A stretch of DNA of 64,000 bases from Bacillota bacterium (GCA_023391635.1 JAEWAQ010000042.1:53687-117686), one strand, 5' to 3'; shown: positions 53,586 to 62,680, numbered from the stretch's first letter. A program made the numbers and translations. The notes: generated by a model not told the origin, from the letters alone.

Positions 53586-54239
53586 ATGTCAAGGCATTTT
53601 AGATTCTTTGGCGTAGCCCTTCTAATATCTGCTTTAACCTTTGCTGTAACCTTTAATCCAGTCTCAAACGCAGCATCAGGCAATAAAAACACTGATCCCT
53701 TTTATTTTTCCAAGCATATAAAGTTTACTGAAAAATACATCGATGCGAACAAAGAATTAGAGAGTTCAAGCTACGAAGTGTGGTTTAACGATGTCGGGGA
53801 GTTTAGGTTTAATGTGGTATCTGGTCCATTCGAAGGTGATTATCAAATCTGGGACGGTAAAAAGTTTTATCAATACACAAAAGCAATAAACGAGATGGTT
53901 GTTCGCGATTTTGTGAACAATGTAGACAACGGTGTAGTTATCCCGCATGAGATTTTCAGCCTTAGATTGATAGAAACAATAAGAAACACGCTGAATAACG
54001 GGAAATTTAATAAGTCGATGCAAAATAATAATCATGTTTATCAATACCAAGACTCTACTGGAGAGAAAATTGAATATATTTTGAATGATGATCAATCCAT
54101 GCTTTTGGAATCCCAATTATATAATAATAACGTCTTATTACACTTAAGATCAGTTGAAGTTTTTGAAAATATCGACAATTTTGACACGTCATTATTTGAT
54201 GTAAATTTAGGCAATATGAATATCTTAACAATGAATTAA
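53586..54239 (+). CDS. Secreted protein, possibly LolA/sigE-regulatory-like fold
   Basis: 217 aa. Signal peptide ending SNAAS. The rest alternates strands with basic and aromatic residues (YQIWDGKKFYQYTKAINEMV), as in LolA-like proteins that carry hydrophobic ligands, but no diagnostic motif is seen. Followed by a strong terminator. Confidence 0.5.
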   Translation: MSRHFRFFGVALLISALTFAVTFNPVSNAASGNKNTDPFYFSKHIKFTEKYIDANKELESSSYEVWFNDVGEFRFNVVSGPFEGDYQIWDGKKFYQYTKAINEMVVRDFVNNVDNGVVIPHEIFSLRLIETIRNTLNNGKFNKSMQNNNHVYQYQDSTGEKIEYILNDDQSMLLESQLYNNNVLLHLRSVEVFENIDNFDTSLFDVNLGNMNILTMN

Positions 54240-54245
54240 TTATCA

Positions 54246-54291
54246 GTGATAAACAAGTATGCTGTCAGTACTTGTTTATCACTTGTTTTTT
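54246..54291 (+). terminator. Strong intrinsic terminator
   Basis: GTGATAAACAAGTA/TACTTGTTTATCAC, perfect 14-bp stem with a 9-nt loop, then TTGTTTTTTG. Confidence 0.9.
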
Positions 54292-54352
54292 GAATTACCA
54301 TTTAACTGTTACAATATACATGAAAACAAAAATAGGTTGGTGAATCACTATT

Positions 54353-54994
54353 GTGAAAAAACTATCTTGCTTCGCCATAATAGGATTAGTGTTATTAATG
54401 GCTGGTTGTCAACAGGATTCGATAGCAGATACAGAAACAAAAAAAGAGATAGAAGCTGTCGTACCACCAGCGAACAGCATAGTAATTGAAATTTCAAATG
54501 ATGCGATGCTCGGCGTTGTAAGTTATTCAAAAAAGAAATTAGTAATTGATACTGAGTACTACTCAAAAAATATAATAAAACGTGGAGATATAGTCTATTT
54601 CTCATACCCTGATAAAAATATCAATCAATATGCAATACAGGAAAAAATGCAAATTCTAAGGGTTATAGGATTGGGTGAAGAACGGATAAGTATGAAAAAG
54701 GGACAAATTAGTATAAACGGAAAACAACTTGATGCTTTTTATGGACATGATATAAATAACAATCTTCGAGAACTCAAAAAGAAACTCAAAGAACCCGATT
54801 TGAGTAATTACGAAATTGAAAATATTAAAAATGCGATTAATTTCGTTGAGAATGAAAATATGGATGAATTGCTAATCCCTAAAGAAATGTTTTTTTTAAT
54901 TGGTGATAATCGAGCCCAGGCATTGGACAGCAGCATAATTGGACCGATTTCAAAAAATAATATTATTGGAAAAGTAATTGGTGAATTAAAGTAG
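54353..54994 (+). CDS. Signal-peptidase-I-like (S26) lipoprotein, probably non-catalytic
   Basis: 213 aa. Lipobox LLMAGC, then S26 boxes C (KRGDIVYF), D (LRVIGLGEE) and E (IGDNRAQALDSSIIGPI). Box D normally has Lys before RVIGLPG; here it is Leu. Box B, normally SMxPT, reads ISNDAMLG. So both catalytic residues appear changed, and an anchoring lipid replaces the TM. It may act as a regulator or decoy; that is inference. Confidence 0.65.
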   Translation: MKKLSCFAIIGLVLLMAGCQQDSIADTETKKEIEAVVPPANSIVIEISNDAMLGVVSYSKKKLVIDTEYYSKNIIKRGDIVYFSYPDKNINQYAIQEKMQILRVIGLGEERISMKKGQISINGKQLDAFYGHDINNNLRELKKKLKEPDLSNYEIENIKNAINFVENENMDELLIPKEMFFLIGDNRAQALDSSIIGPISKNNIIGKVIGELK

Positions 54995-55077
54995 CATTTC
55001 TTACCTCCTAGGCTCCTCAATCAAACTGAAATCTCATCTCCCAATAATTTAAAATTGAAATTAGGGTGATGATTGGA

Positions 55078-55160
55078 ATGGGGAAAATACTGAATAAGGA
55101 AGTACGGCTTAAGATTGTGAAGGAAGCATTAGCTGGCGTTAAAGTTGGGGTGCTCACCTT
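55078..55160 (+). pseudogene. IS3-type transposase OrfA fragment
   Basis: MGKILNKEVRLKIVKEALAG then VKVGVL matches the helix-turn-helix start of IS3-family OrfA (about 28 residues). What follows in the frame is unrelated and GC-rich. Confidence 0.45.
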
Positions 55161-55696
55161 AATGAACGACCGTTATGGTGAGATTTCCTGGCAATCATCG
55201 TGGATGCGTATGGAGGCGCCACCGCGAGTACTGCAGGATGTCCAACTCCTTGCACGCTCGGTGGGCCTTTTTCTTGTTCAGCCTCACTCATGCTGGTTGC
55301 GGATGCACCGTGCCAACAGACTATGCAATAGATGTGCTCCTGGCTTCCAGCCTCCCAGGCTGAACACAGGAGGACAAGATATTTATATCACCCTTCCCGC
55401 CGCGAAATTACGCACTATAAACTGACCCTATTGTGCACCGGCTCTCGTTCAGTACAACCGAACAGGCGGTATCTCCGGAGGAGAAGCGGCCGGCGGCAAC
55501 ACACCGTGGACTTCTTTCGTTCCCGTCACCCCGTCATAACGGGCCGAAACGGTTTATGTTACACCTAGGGCTCCGGCGGGGTATAAACACTGGAATCAGT
55601 GATCTCAGCATCCTTACCCTATTGGTGCAAAGCTGCTTGAAACGAGCAAACACCAAGCGGACGGCCGACTAGTGTGACAAAAAAGTGAGATGAGCA
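55161..55696. other. GC-rich stretch without a recognisable gene
   Basis: I see no credible start plus ribosome binding site, no known domain in any frame, and no rRNA or tRNA pattern. Composition differs from the AT-rich flanks, so this is inserted or decayed DNA. Confidence 0.4.
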
Positions 55697-55808
55697 AGAT
55701 GTCCCCTCTCTCTCTTACATAACGAATCAAAAGTTTACGTACATCATCACAATAAGGGATATCCCGCGACTTTTTGCTTTTACCTAATGACCCGCAGCCC
55801 ACTGTCAC
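55697..55808 (-). pseudogene. Tyrosine recombinase fragment
   Basis: Reads GSLGKSKKSRDIPYCDDVRK then LLIRYVRERGD, similar to the beta-hairpin with catalytic Lys and following helix of phage-type integrases (G-K-G-K-x-R-x-I-P). No flanking domains remain. Confidence 0.4.
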
Positions 55809-55823
55809 AAATCAAAGAAGCCA

Positions 55824-55943
55824 TTATGCTTCTACAATATCTGCTGACAGTTTAATCTCCATACCAGTTGACATGTTCAGGACTACTTCGCTCCGGTCGC
55901 TCCGAGTAACAACGCCGCGTTCGTCCTGAATTTTTACTTCCAT
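55824..55943 (-). CDS. Possible small protein (39 aa)
   Basis: ATG 55943, 39 codons, reading MEVKIQDERGVVTRSDRSEV then VLNMSTGMEIKLSADIVEA. Only a weak TAAGG lies upstream. The composition is protein-like, but it may be a remnant in a decayed area. Confidence 0.3.
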   Translation of the reverse strand: MEVKIQDERGVVTRSDRSEVVLNMSTGMEIKLSADIVEA

Positions 55944-56080
55944 ACCTTACAAAATTGACTCTTGCAGTTTGTTGACTCCCTAAAGCCATTCACTTTCAAA
56001 TTCTTCATTTACAGTGTTTTCCGATCATCCCGGCCCACAGACGTATCTGACAAGTACTGATATGCTTAAAAATCCAGCAA

Positions 56081-56236
56081 TCAATATTGCAAGACTTTAC
56101 CTGAATAGGTCCATTTAAAAGGCTTGGCCATGGTCGTATTGAAATAACGAATAAATGCCAGAATTTGTTCCTTCAGATCCAGTATGGAGATGTTTCCTCA
56201 CCGAAGCAAACGACGGACCAGAATACTGAACCAAAT
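56081..56236 (-). pseudogene. IS630-family transposase C-terminal remnant
   Basis: Reads IWFSILVRRLLR, a stop, GNISILDLKEQILAFIRYFN then TMAKPFKWTYSGKVLQ, the characteristic end of IS630 transposases (DDE third acidic region W-F-S and F-x-W-T-Y-x-G). The earlier part is missing. Confidence 0.7.
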
Positions 56237-56488
56237 AGGCGCGACCCGCTTCATACATGAAGAAGAGTGTAGATGAGCAAAGAGTAAGGTGCGTAATTGC
56301 AGAAGCTGTCATATAATTAAGGTATAGAGGGATACAATATTGGAGTAATGTGGAATGAAGGAGCCGGAGCTCGTTCCAGTAAGTTCACCAGTGCAAACGG
56401 AAATTCACTTTGTTCTATTACAGCCGTCAGATTGACTGGAAAACAATCGAAGTGATCTTAACAATATGATTATGAAAGGAGATTCTTT

Positions 56489-56896
56489 ATGAATATAAAA
56501 ATAAGTGTTTTAAGGAAAATTATAGCGTGTATATTAAGTTCTGTAATTCTTTCATCACTCCTAACGTTTACCGGCTATAGTTACGTTGAACTTAATAATT
56601 TCATCCCAATTATTATGGTCACTTCTTGCCTCACTCTACTAATAGGTTTACCCTGTTCAATTATTTCCGATGCGGTTTGCTACAAAATAAAGGGGAGAAT
56701 CTTATATGCAATAGTCGGGCTCGTTCTACATCTTTCTTTTGCGGGAATTACTACATATTTTTTTATCATCAATGATAATACTCTTAATTACAATGATGTT
56801 TTTATCTTTTCGATATTTATATCAGCTTTAGGGATATGGCTAATTGACACTATCTTAAAGAATCGGAACATTTTCGTTCGTATCTCGAAGAAATGA
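56489..56896 (+). CDS. Four-TM membrane protein, unknown
   Basis: 135 aa from ATG 56489 after AAGGAG. Helices at about 9-29, 39-58, 70-92 and 103-122. AT-rich codon use like its flanks. No family recognised. Confidence 0.55.
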   Translation: MNIKISVLRKIIACILSSVILSSLLTFTGYSYVELNNFIPIIMVTSCLTLLIGLPCSIISDAVCYKIKGRILYAIVGLVLHLSFAGITTYFFIINDNTLNYNDVFIFSIFISALGIWLIDTILKNRNIFVRISKK

Positions 56897-56967
56897 ATTC
56901 TCCCTGATGCAAACTAAGGGGCATGTCATAATATTGATCACTACCTATCATCATCCTACTTATAGAG

Positions 56968-57072
56968 CTATACGTATGCTTCTTCGGAACCTTGTTTGTT
57001 GACGTAGTTCCTTATCGCTGTTCCGCTGCAGAACTTGTTTGCCGTATTGATGATAAACATTTTCGGCCAGAA
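56968..57072 (-). pseudogene. IS200/IS605-type transposase C-terminal remnant
   Basis: Reads FWPKMFIINTANKFCSGTAI then RNYVNKQGSEEAYV and a stop, which lines up with the end of IS200 TnpA (F-W-S-x-S-F-C-x-L-T-T-G-G, then Y-I-E-x-Q-G). Only about 35 residues remain. Confidence 0.5.
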
Positions 57073-57379
57073 TTGCACACCTTCATAGCTTCATTATTAC
57101 TTAGGGGTGTCTTGTGAAGAAGATTTCTTTTGTTGTTATATTTAATTGTTTATATAATTTTTTTCGAATTTATTGTTTGAGAACGATTGGACCGTGAGAT
57201 GCACATAATTTTATCCGCCCCAGTCACAATCTTCAGAAAATCAGTCTCGTATTATTTGGATATCTTTAGGCGCTTTTCTACAAGGTCTCGTCGACTTCTA
57301 TCCTTCTACGTTCCTTACACATTATCATTTACCGCAAAACTTATGATAGCTACGCAGCAAGCTTAACTGTAAGAAACTA

Positions 57380-57440
57380 AAAGCTCCACATCCAGAGACA
57401 GGTATATATCGAAGCCTGTCTACCGTATGTGGAGCTATCA
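57380..57440 (-). terminator. Long hairpin terminator after the secreted-protein gene
   Basis: Minus strand: GCTCCACAT pairs with ATGTGGAGC and GACAGG with CCTGTC inside it, then TTTTAG. It lies 114 bp after the stop at 57554. The AT-rich gap between 57073 and 57380 shows nothing else. Confidence 0.65.
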
Positions 57441-57553
57441 ATTTACTCAATTTACTGAAACACACTGTAGTGAAAATATTGATAGCGCATTGAGTCGAGC
57501 GGGAAACCGTTTATTAGGTCCTGCAGTAGTGAAGCCATCACAAGTAGCCATGG

Positions 57554-58609
57554 TTAACCACTGATGTCGAATGTCCAGTTTGGATAGATTGGCAATAGGT
57601 AATTAAAATCAGGATCACCATTTGAGTCGAGCTGTACATTATGTTGAAAGATCGTTGTGTAATTCCCTATTGAAGTATCATAAATGTAAAATTCGTGAGA
57701 GGGGGCTTTATCATGTGAACCTTTCACTCTCCAATCTCCATCACGTTCTATCCATGCATCGTAGTAATAGGTAATATCTGGAGAAAGGTAGTCGCGATAA
57801 GGAATCCCGCAATCTCCTCCTGCCCCAAATTGCTTTGTGTCAAGACCATAACTGTTTGGAGATATAAGATAAAGATCAAATGCTTTGGTATGATCTGTTC
57901 CATACCAAGGACTTTGTTCACATACTGCTTGGCCGGTCCAAAGAACGTTATTACTTCCATCTACAAGATTAGTAGCATCGGCGAATGTCCTTTGATCGTA
58001 TGTGCTATATGGAGTTTGATCAAATGTGATGTCTATATTCTGTTCGGTTTTACTATTTTGAAAAGCTAACACATCAAAACTGCGATTATTCCCCAAAAAA
58101 TAGGTTTGGTAAGGGTAATCCGGGGTTGTCCATGTTGGCCAAGGGTTTTTAATTTTGTAATTCGGAATAAATGTCAAGTATCTAAATGAAAAATAGGGTG
58201 TCGTCAGTAGGGGCAGCAGGTTAGATTGATTGAGGATACTTTCATCAAGATTAGCTTCTAAATTAGAATCAAGTGTTCGTACAAATTTTATTGCTTCAAA
58301 CACGTCAACCCACGTGCTACCGGTCCAGCGTTGCAATGTGACCTGTACACCGATTTTGTCCGTATGGACCGTTGCCGTGCTTTCCCCTGCCACTTTTACC
58401 TTCGTGTCGCCATCGCTGGATATGTACGCATGGCCATTCTCTAAATAGATAAAGTCTGGATCAAATACCGTCAAGGGTGATTGTTCGACCGGTGGCGACG
58501 CGGTTTTCGCAGGTCCTGATTCTGGGGCTGCTTGTGCAAATAAAGCCGGCATCAACAGTGTTAGGATCAGCACTAGAAAAGGGGTACGGAACGAAAAAAT
58601 CTTCTTCAA
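57554..58609 (-). CDS. Secreted protein of unknown function
   Basis: 351 aa from TTG 58609 after GGAGG. Signal peptide (about 2-28, ending FAQAA), a Pro/Ser linker, then a mixed beta domain with many aromatic residues (FSFRYLTFIPNYKIKNPWPT), two Cys (AVCEQSPW and GGDCGIPY) and a DSNGDPD loop near the end. I do not recognise the family. Confidence 0.65.
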   Translation of the reverse strand: MKKIFSFRTPFLVLILTLLMPALFAQAAPESGPAKTASPPVEQSPLTVFDPDFIYLENGHAYISSDGDTKVKVAGESTATVHTDKIGVQVTLQRWTGSTWVDVFEAIKFVRTLDSNLEANLDESILNQSNLLPLLTTPYFSFRYLTFIPNYKIKNPWPTWTTPDYPYQTYFLGNNRSFDVLAFQNSKTEQNIDITFDQTPYSTYDQRTFADATNLVDGSNNVLWTGQAVCEQSPWYGTDHTKAFDLYLISPNSYGLDTKQFGAGGDCGIPYRDYLSPDITYYYDAWIERDGDWRVKGSHDKAPSHEFYIYDTSIGNYTTIFQHNVQLDSNGDPDFNYLLPIYPNWTFDISG

Positions 58610-58678
58610 AAAAATAACCTCCTTTGAAATTAGACTCCAACTTGTATAACGACAGATACACTTGTTTTCTACCGGCAA

Positions 58679-59220
58679 TTTAAAAATATATTAGGAAGGA
58701 CTATGGTAAGCTTCAAAGAAGGATCACAGGTTCACCATCTGCCCAATATTTCGGGACTGAGAAGTACGACTCCCTAGAGCCTTCTTCCTCTGGGATTAAT
58801 CGATACTCGAAGGCCGAGGTACTCAGACAATATCGTGCCTGTTCCGCTTCGGTTCGGTTAATGCCGAGTTGCTTATAACCCATTGAACAAGTTATACGAT
58901 CCTTCCCTTCCCTATCTCGCATATCCGCTTTGGTTCGCAAACTCCCAAGGTAGGAAATGCGAAGTGCCAAACCATGATCACCCCGATAATATCATCTTGA
59001 AGAATCCCGATGTCAATTGGAACGATCTCGTCTTAAACGGTCAAACCCTCAACGGAGACCATCCGAACAAACGAAATCCACTCGTCCCCATCCGGAACGG
59101 CACCGCAGGGATGCTTCAGGCAATGTACTGTCCGCATACAGTGCGCCATACGTAATCAGGTCGATCTGAAGCAGTGTGTACTGCTTCGTGTTACTGTCTA
59201 CCATGAAATACACACAACAG
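58679..59220. other. Gap with fragmentary ORFs
   Basis: Open frames on minus (58713-58970, ending KYWADGEPVILL) and plus (58883-59155, with HPNKRNPLVPIRNGTAGMLQ) overlap each other, have no ribosome binding sites and match no family I know. At most one could be real; both may be debris. Confidence 0.3.
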
Positions 59221-59604
59221 TTATATCTGCTTAAACAGTCCTACGTATTTAAGCTCATTATTCTCAACTTTATATATATCCATCCTTTGTTTTCCATCAT
59301 CATTTTGAAAAATAGCTATTAAGCAATTCTCGTATTCGCGTTGATATCCAGACATATCCTCCATACCGTACGATGCCATACTCCCTAACTTTTCGTTCAC
59401 ATCGATATACGAAATTTCGCCATCTACCCGATCATATATTCGAATTGACTGCATTTTACCAGGCATATATACCATTAATTCAGTTATTCCATCGTCATCA
59501 AGGTCAGCTTGATAAACAGAACGGGCATAAATATCAAGAAGTATTTCTTCTTCGCCTGATTTATTTGTAAAAATATACTTTATATCCGCTCCTTTCGAGG
59601 ACAT
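59221..59604 (-). CDS. Hypothetical protein with VCBS/FG-GAP-like segment, probably N-truncated
   Basis: 127 aa from ATG 59604. The frame is open upstream to about 59660 (NILGITDVVKETKN), and no ribosome binding site precedes the ATG. So the first part may be lost next to site S2. It has YQADLDDDGITELMVYMPG, a calcium-type D-x-D-x-D-G loop followed by a strand, as in FG-GAP repeats. Confidence 0.5.
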   Translation of the reverse strand: MSSKGADIKYIFTNKSGEEEILLDIYARSVYQADLDDDGITELMVYMPGKMQSIRIYDRVDGEISYIDVNEKLGSMASYGMEDMSGYQREYENCLIAIFQNDDGKQRMDIYKVENNELKYVGLFKQI

Positions 59605-59692
59605 ATTTTTCGTTTCTTTAACTACGTCGGTTATTCCTAATATATTTTGGCAAAAAGGTTTTTAGATTTTTTTTCTCCCCTACAGTAATTTC

Positions 59693-59850
59693 GGATAACG
59701 TTCCCGCATTCACGAACCCGAGAACCTTATGTCTCAACGGGGCGGCCGCGGCGCGGTTAGGTTCACAGGGGTATCGCCTGAATCTACTTCCTCGAAATGT
59801 CTCTGGCGACCCAGGGCCGTAAGGCCCGCCGCGTGAATGCGGTGTTAGAT
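59693..59850. repeat. attC-like site S2
   Basis: 158 bp. Left core GGATAAC, right core GTTAGAT. Outer dyad CCGCATTCACG/CGTGAATGCGG and inner GGGCC-GTAA-GGCCC. Nearly identical in the middle to S1 (both with GGTTCACAGGGGTATCGCC). Confidence 0.88.
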
Positions 59851-59957
59851 GAAGTTCCTAACTTCTTCGGGTTATCTGCAAAATATTCTTTTAAACCATT
59901 ATTTCGACTCCGCTGTTTACAATAAAATCCTATGTTCCTTTTCCATTGCCCCTTTGA

Positions 59958-59963
59958 TATAAT
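59958..59963 (+). promoter_or_regulatory. Extended -10 element inside a cassette
   Basis: TGA-TATAAT (TG at 59955-59956), a perfect extended -10, 34 bp before the TTG start of the small plus-strand gene. Confidence 0.5.
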
Positions 59964-59996
59964 CAAGTTGTTACTTCCATAGGGTGGTGAAACGGC

Positions 59997-60176
59997 TTGG
60001 ATAAATTGGATTTAATTCTTGAACAAATCAAAGAACTTAACCAAATATCCTCTGCTATTCGTAATCGGATCGATGAATCAGATGCAAAAATTGATGCTCT
60101 TTCTATGGATGTACATAAAGTTATTGGCCAAGTTACTGCAATTCAAGAAAACAAAGAAAGACATGAGCGTCTATAA
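59997..60176 (+). CDS. Small coiled-coil cassette protein (59 aa)
   Basis: TTG 59997 after GGGTGGTG. The protein is a single long heptad helix (LDLILEQIKELNQISSAIRN, then KIDALSMDVHKVIGQVTAIQ). The stop codon TAA at 60174-60176 is part of the left core CTATAAC of site S3. It is the only intact array gene on the plus strand and seems to have its own promoter. Confidence 0.6.
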   Translation: MDKLDLILEQIKELNQISSAIRNRIDESDAKIDALSMDVHKVIGQVTAIQENKERHERL

Positions 60177-60322
60177 CGTCCCTCGCATTCACGAACCCGA
60201 GAACCTTAAGCCCCAACGGGGCGGCCGCGACGCGGTTAGGTTCGCAAGGTGTCGCCTGAATTCACTCCCACGAAATGCCTCTGGCCACCAAGGACCGTAA
60301 GGCCCACCACGTAAAGTTAGAT
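60171..60322. repeat. attC-like site S3
   Basis: 152 bp. Left core CTATAAC, right core GTTAGAT. The right arm is slightly shortened (CCACCACGTAAAGTTAG) so the outer dyad is weaker than in the others. Confidence 0.85.
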
Positions 60323-60349
60323 GAAGTATCAGCCCTCATTGAATTACTA

Positions 60350-61300
60350 TCAAAAGCAATTTATTACTGCATCCCATACTACTTCGGATGCGTATAATCC
60401 CAAATGTGTTGGATCCAACTTTGAATTCTCAATCTCATTTGTTGAAACAAAGAATAGAACATCACCATCATATATTGAATGAAATGGATATATAGCCCTC
60501 GCCATTGAGGTATGAATCTGCTTGGATAATTGCCTCAAATATACGGAAGGCAAAACTTGATTTGTCACAATCAAGGTGAGCGTTGTATTCTGATTTTCAT
60601 GCATTTGAAAACCCAATTCTATATCATTTAATTGAGTTTTTATTGATTCCCTTTTACCACTTGCGTCTACAAATCCTCTGATAACTTGCCCGTCTCGATT
60701 ATGAATTGCGCCCATGGCATTCACTACTGTAAATGCTGCAATCTTTGTCCTACCAATTTCTTTGAATGCTCCACCTTGCCCTGAATATTCCCACTGGCGA
60801 AACCCTTTACCTACAATCGCAGATCGACCAGCGCCTTGTCTGCCTATCGGAAAAACATTAATCTGAGCTGTTTCAAAAGCCCTCAGACCCAACATCTTAT
60901 CAGGATAAATTGCATTCTCCCTGACAACAAAATCATAAATGGTGGCTCCAACAACTTTTGGCATCCAACTTGTAGAGTATCCATTAAGCCGCAATAACGC
61001 TGAAGTTACTCCTGTTGTTGCTTCCAGACCATGAACTGATCCACCTGTAAAACATACTGCATCCAGTTTTCGTTCTCCTGCAGACAGGTTATGATTGTCT
61101 GTGGTAAATGTAGAAGGTGACCCTCCCCTAACATCTACTGCACCTGTTGCTTCGTTGGGAAAATGAAATACCGTGCAACCAGTCGGTCCTTCTTCGTATT
61201 CTGCGATTCCAATTCTTATCGACGGGAAATCAAATGAAATTGTTCTTCCCTCAATATGTGTTTTTGGTTCAAGCTTTGTATTGTCGTTGGAAACTATCAT
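60350..61300 (-). CDS. P1-family (DmpA/NylC-type) N-terminal nucleophile peptidase
   Basis: 316 aa. Family motifs are GIAEYEEGPTGCTVFHFP, DAVCFTGGSVHGLEATTGV and AFTVVNAMGAIHNRDGQV. QNTTLTLIVTN contains the Asn-Thr pair where self-cleavage makes the Thr nucleophile in NylC-like members, followed by ARAIYPFHSIYDGD. It cleaves N-terminal residues, beta-aminoacyl or amide oligomers. Its stop is 27 bp from S3 and its start 43 bp from S4, as expected for a cassette gene. Confidence 0.88.
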   Translation of the reverse strand: MIVSNDNTKLEPKTHIEGRTISFDFPSIRIGIAEYEEGPTGCTVFHFPNEATGAVDVRGGSPSTFTTDNHNLSAGERKLDAVCFTGGSVHGLEATTGVTSALLRLNGYSTSWMPKVVGATIYDFVVRENAIYPDKMLGLRAFETAQINVFPIGRQGAGRSAIVGKGFRQWEYSGQGGAFKEIGRTKIAAFTVVNAMGAIHNRDGQVIRGFVDASGKRESIKTQLNDIELGFQMHENQNTTLTLIVTNQVLPSVYLRQLSKQIHTSMARAIYPFHSIYDGDVLFFVSTNEIENSKLDPTHLGLYASEVVWDAVINCF

Positions 61301-61343
61301 ATAGTTGCCCCGATCGTTTTATTTTTTTCACTGCTGATATTTC

Positions 61344-61502
61344 ATCTAACGTTCCCGCATTCGCGAACCCGAGAACCTTAAGGCCCCAATGGGGCGACTG
61401 CGACGCGGTTAGATTCGCAGGGTTGCCGCCTGAGCCCGCTCCTCGAAATGCCTCTTGGTGACCAAGGGCTGTAAGGCCCGCCGCGTAAATGCAGTGTTAT
61501 AT
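61344..61502. repeat. attC-like site S4
   Basis: 159 bp. Left core ATCTAAC is the exact complement of the right core of S3 (GTTAGAT). Right core GTTATAT. Central GGGCTGTAAGGCCC hairpin has one G-U pair. Confidence 0.88.
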
Positions 61503-61523
61503 GAAGGAACCGGCTTCTTCGAC

Positions 61524-61961
61524 TTAGCTTACAGAAATGTTGATAGGAGAATAATGGATCCCATTTATTTTTTCCATATCTGCCTCAATCATAAAAATTA
61601 CTACGATTCCCAATCTATTAATAAATCCCTTTTGCTGTCTGTTTATTGTGTGTCGAGTATCATTAATAAAATCTAGTTCATATTTATTTGCTAACTTTAT
61701 AAAATCATTGGAATCCATATTCATATAAATATCTTTATCGATCACATCATAAGTATTTTCTTCATCAAAATAGATATGTAATGATTCAACTTCATTCATT
61801 TTATTGATGCTAATCTGGAGTGCACCATATTTAAGAATAATTGGATTCTTAGATATACTTGTTCCTTCAGGTTTACCAAAAGAGTGAATAACATTTGCTA
61901 AGCTTGTTCCTAATGTAATGTTTCTAAAATATCCAGTCTTTAAAAAATGAAGTATTTGTAT
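61524..61961 (-). CDS. Cassette protein of unknown function (about 145 aa, unusual start)
   Basis: The ATG at 61799 gives only 91 aa, but the same frame is open upstream with clear protein sequence (TGYFRNITLGTSLANVIHSF, then GKPEGTSISKNPIILKYGAL). The frame begins after a stop at an ATA codon (61961) that is 5 nt after AGGTGATTTAA. So the true start may be AUA, or an ATG has mutated. The L-G-x-S...V-I-x-x-F-G-x-P-E motif resembles small proteins of toxin-immunity or SmpA/BamE-like type. Stop 21 bp from S4. Confidence 0.6.
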   Translation of the reverse strand: MQILHFLKTGYFRNITLGTSLANVIHSFGKPEGTSISKNPIILKYGALQISINKMNEVESLHIYFDEENTYDVIDKDIYMNMDSNDFIKLANKYELDFINDTRHTINRQQKGFINRLGIVVIFMIEADMEKINGIHYSPINISVS

Positions 61962-61988
61962 TTAAATCACCTGCCTTTCGGTTCTTTC

Positions 61989-62147
61989 AGATAACGTTCC
62001 CGCATTCACGAACCCGAGAACCTTAAGCCCCAACGGGTCGGCCACGACGCGGTTAGGTTCGCAGGGTTGTCGCCTGAGTCCGCTCCCTCGAAATGCCTCT
62101 CGGTGACCAAGGGCTGTAAGGCCCGCCGCGTAAATGCAGTGTTATCT
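61989..62147. repeat. attC-like site S5
   Basis: 159 bp. Left core AGATAAC, right core GTTATCT, exact complements of each other. Middle near-identical to S4 and S6. Confidence 0.88.
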
Positions 62148-62173
62148 GATGGGGATGCCTTCTCTGAAAATGT

Positions 62174-62680
62174 TTAAAAGTTTTGTTCATCATGAGGATA
62201 ACTCATTACTATAAAATTAACTTCTTGATCTTTAACCTTGCTCTTAAAACTTAATCCTTTTGCAAATCCTGTGCGTTCATATACTTTTATTGCCCTTTTA
62301 TTAAATTCCGCAACCACAAGTTGAAAATTCTGTACCTTGAATTGATCCTTCAAAAAGCTAATACAATGTGTTAAAAATTCCTGCCCCTTGCCTAGTCCTG
62401 TAATATCAGGCCTTAATCCTAATCCGACGTCCAAAGTTTCATTGTTATTATATAAACCAACTTCATATCCGCCTGGAACACGAGCTGAGTTACCGCTGCA
62501 TATAAAACCAACCAAAGATTTCTGGAGATCTAATACATAATAATATTCACCATTCAATAGCTCAGAGATACATTCATCACTTTCTTCCATATTATAAATA
62601 GAATATGGTTCTTCATATTTCCAATTGGAGATCTCTATTGCCTTGTCCCTTGTCATTGGATAAAAACGATAAATTAACAT
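62174..62680 (-). CDS. GNAT-family N-acetyltransferase
   Basis: 168 aa. Acetyl-CoA loop LGLRPDITGLGKGQEFL (R/Q-x-x-G-x-G/A form) and FNKRAIKVYERTGFAKG, the RimJ/RimL-like end. Substrate unknown. Stop 26 bp from S5, start 44 bp from S6. Confidence 0.87.
   Translation of the reverse strand: MLIYRFYPMTRDKAIEISNWKYEEPYSIYNMEESDECISELLNGEYYYVLDLQKSLVGFICSGNSARVPGGYEVGLYNNNETLDVGLGLRPDITGLGKGQEFLTHCISFLKDQFKVQNFQLVVAEFNKRAIKVYERTGFAKGLSFKSKVKDQEVNFIVMSYPHDEQNF

Noticed and set aside
55161..55696. Group II intron
   Set aside because: No domain V pattern, no reverse transcriptase and no clear GTGCG start in a foldable context.
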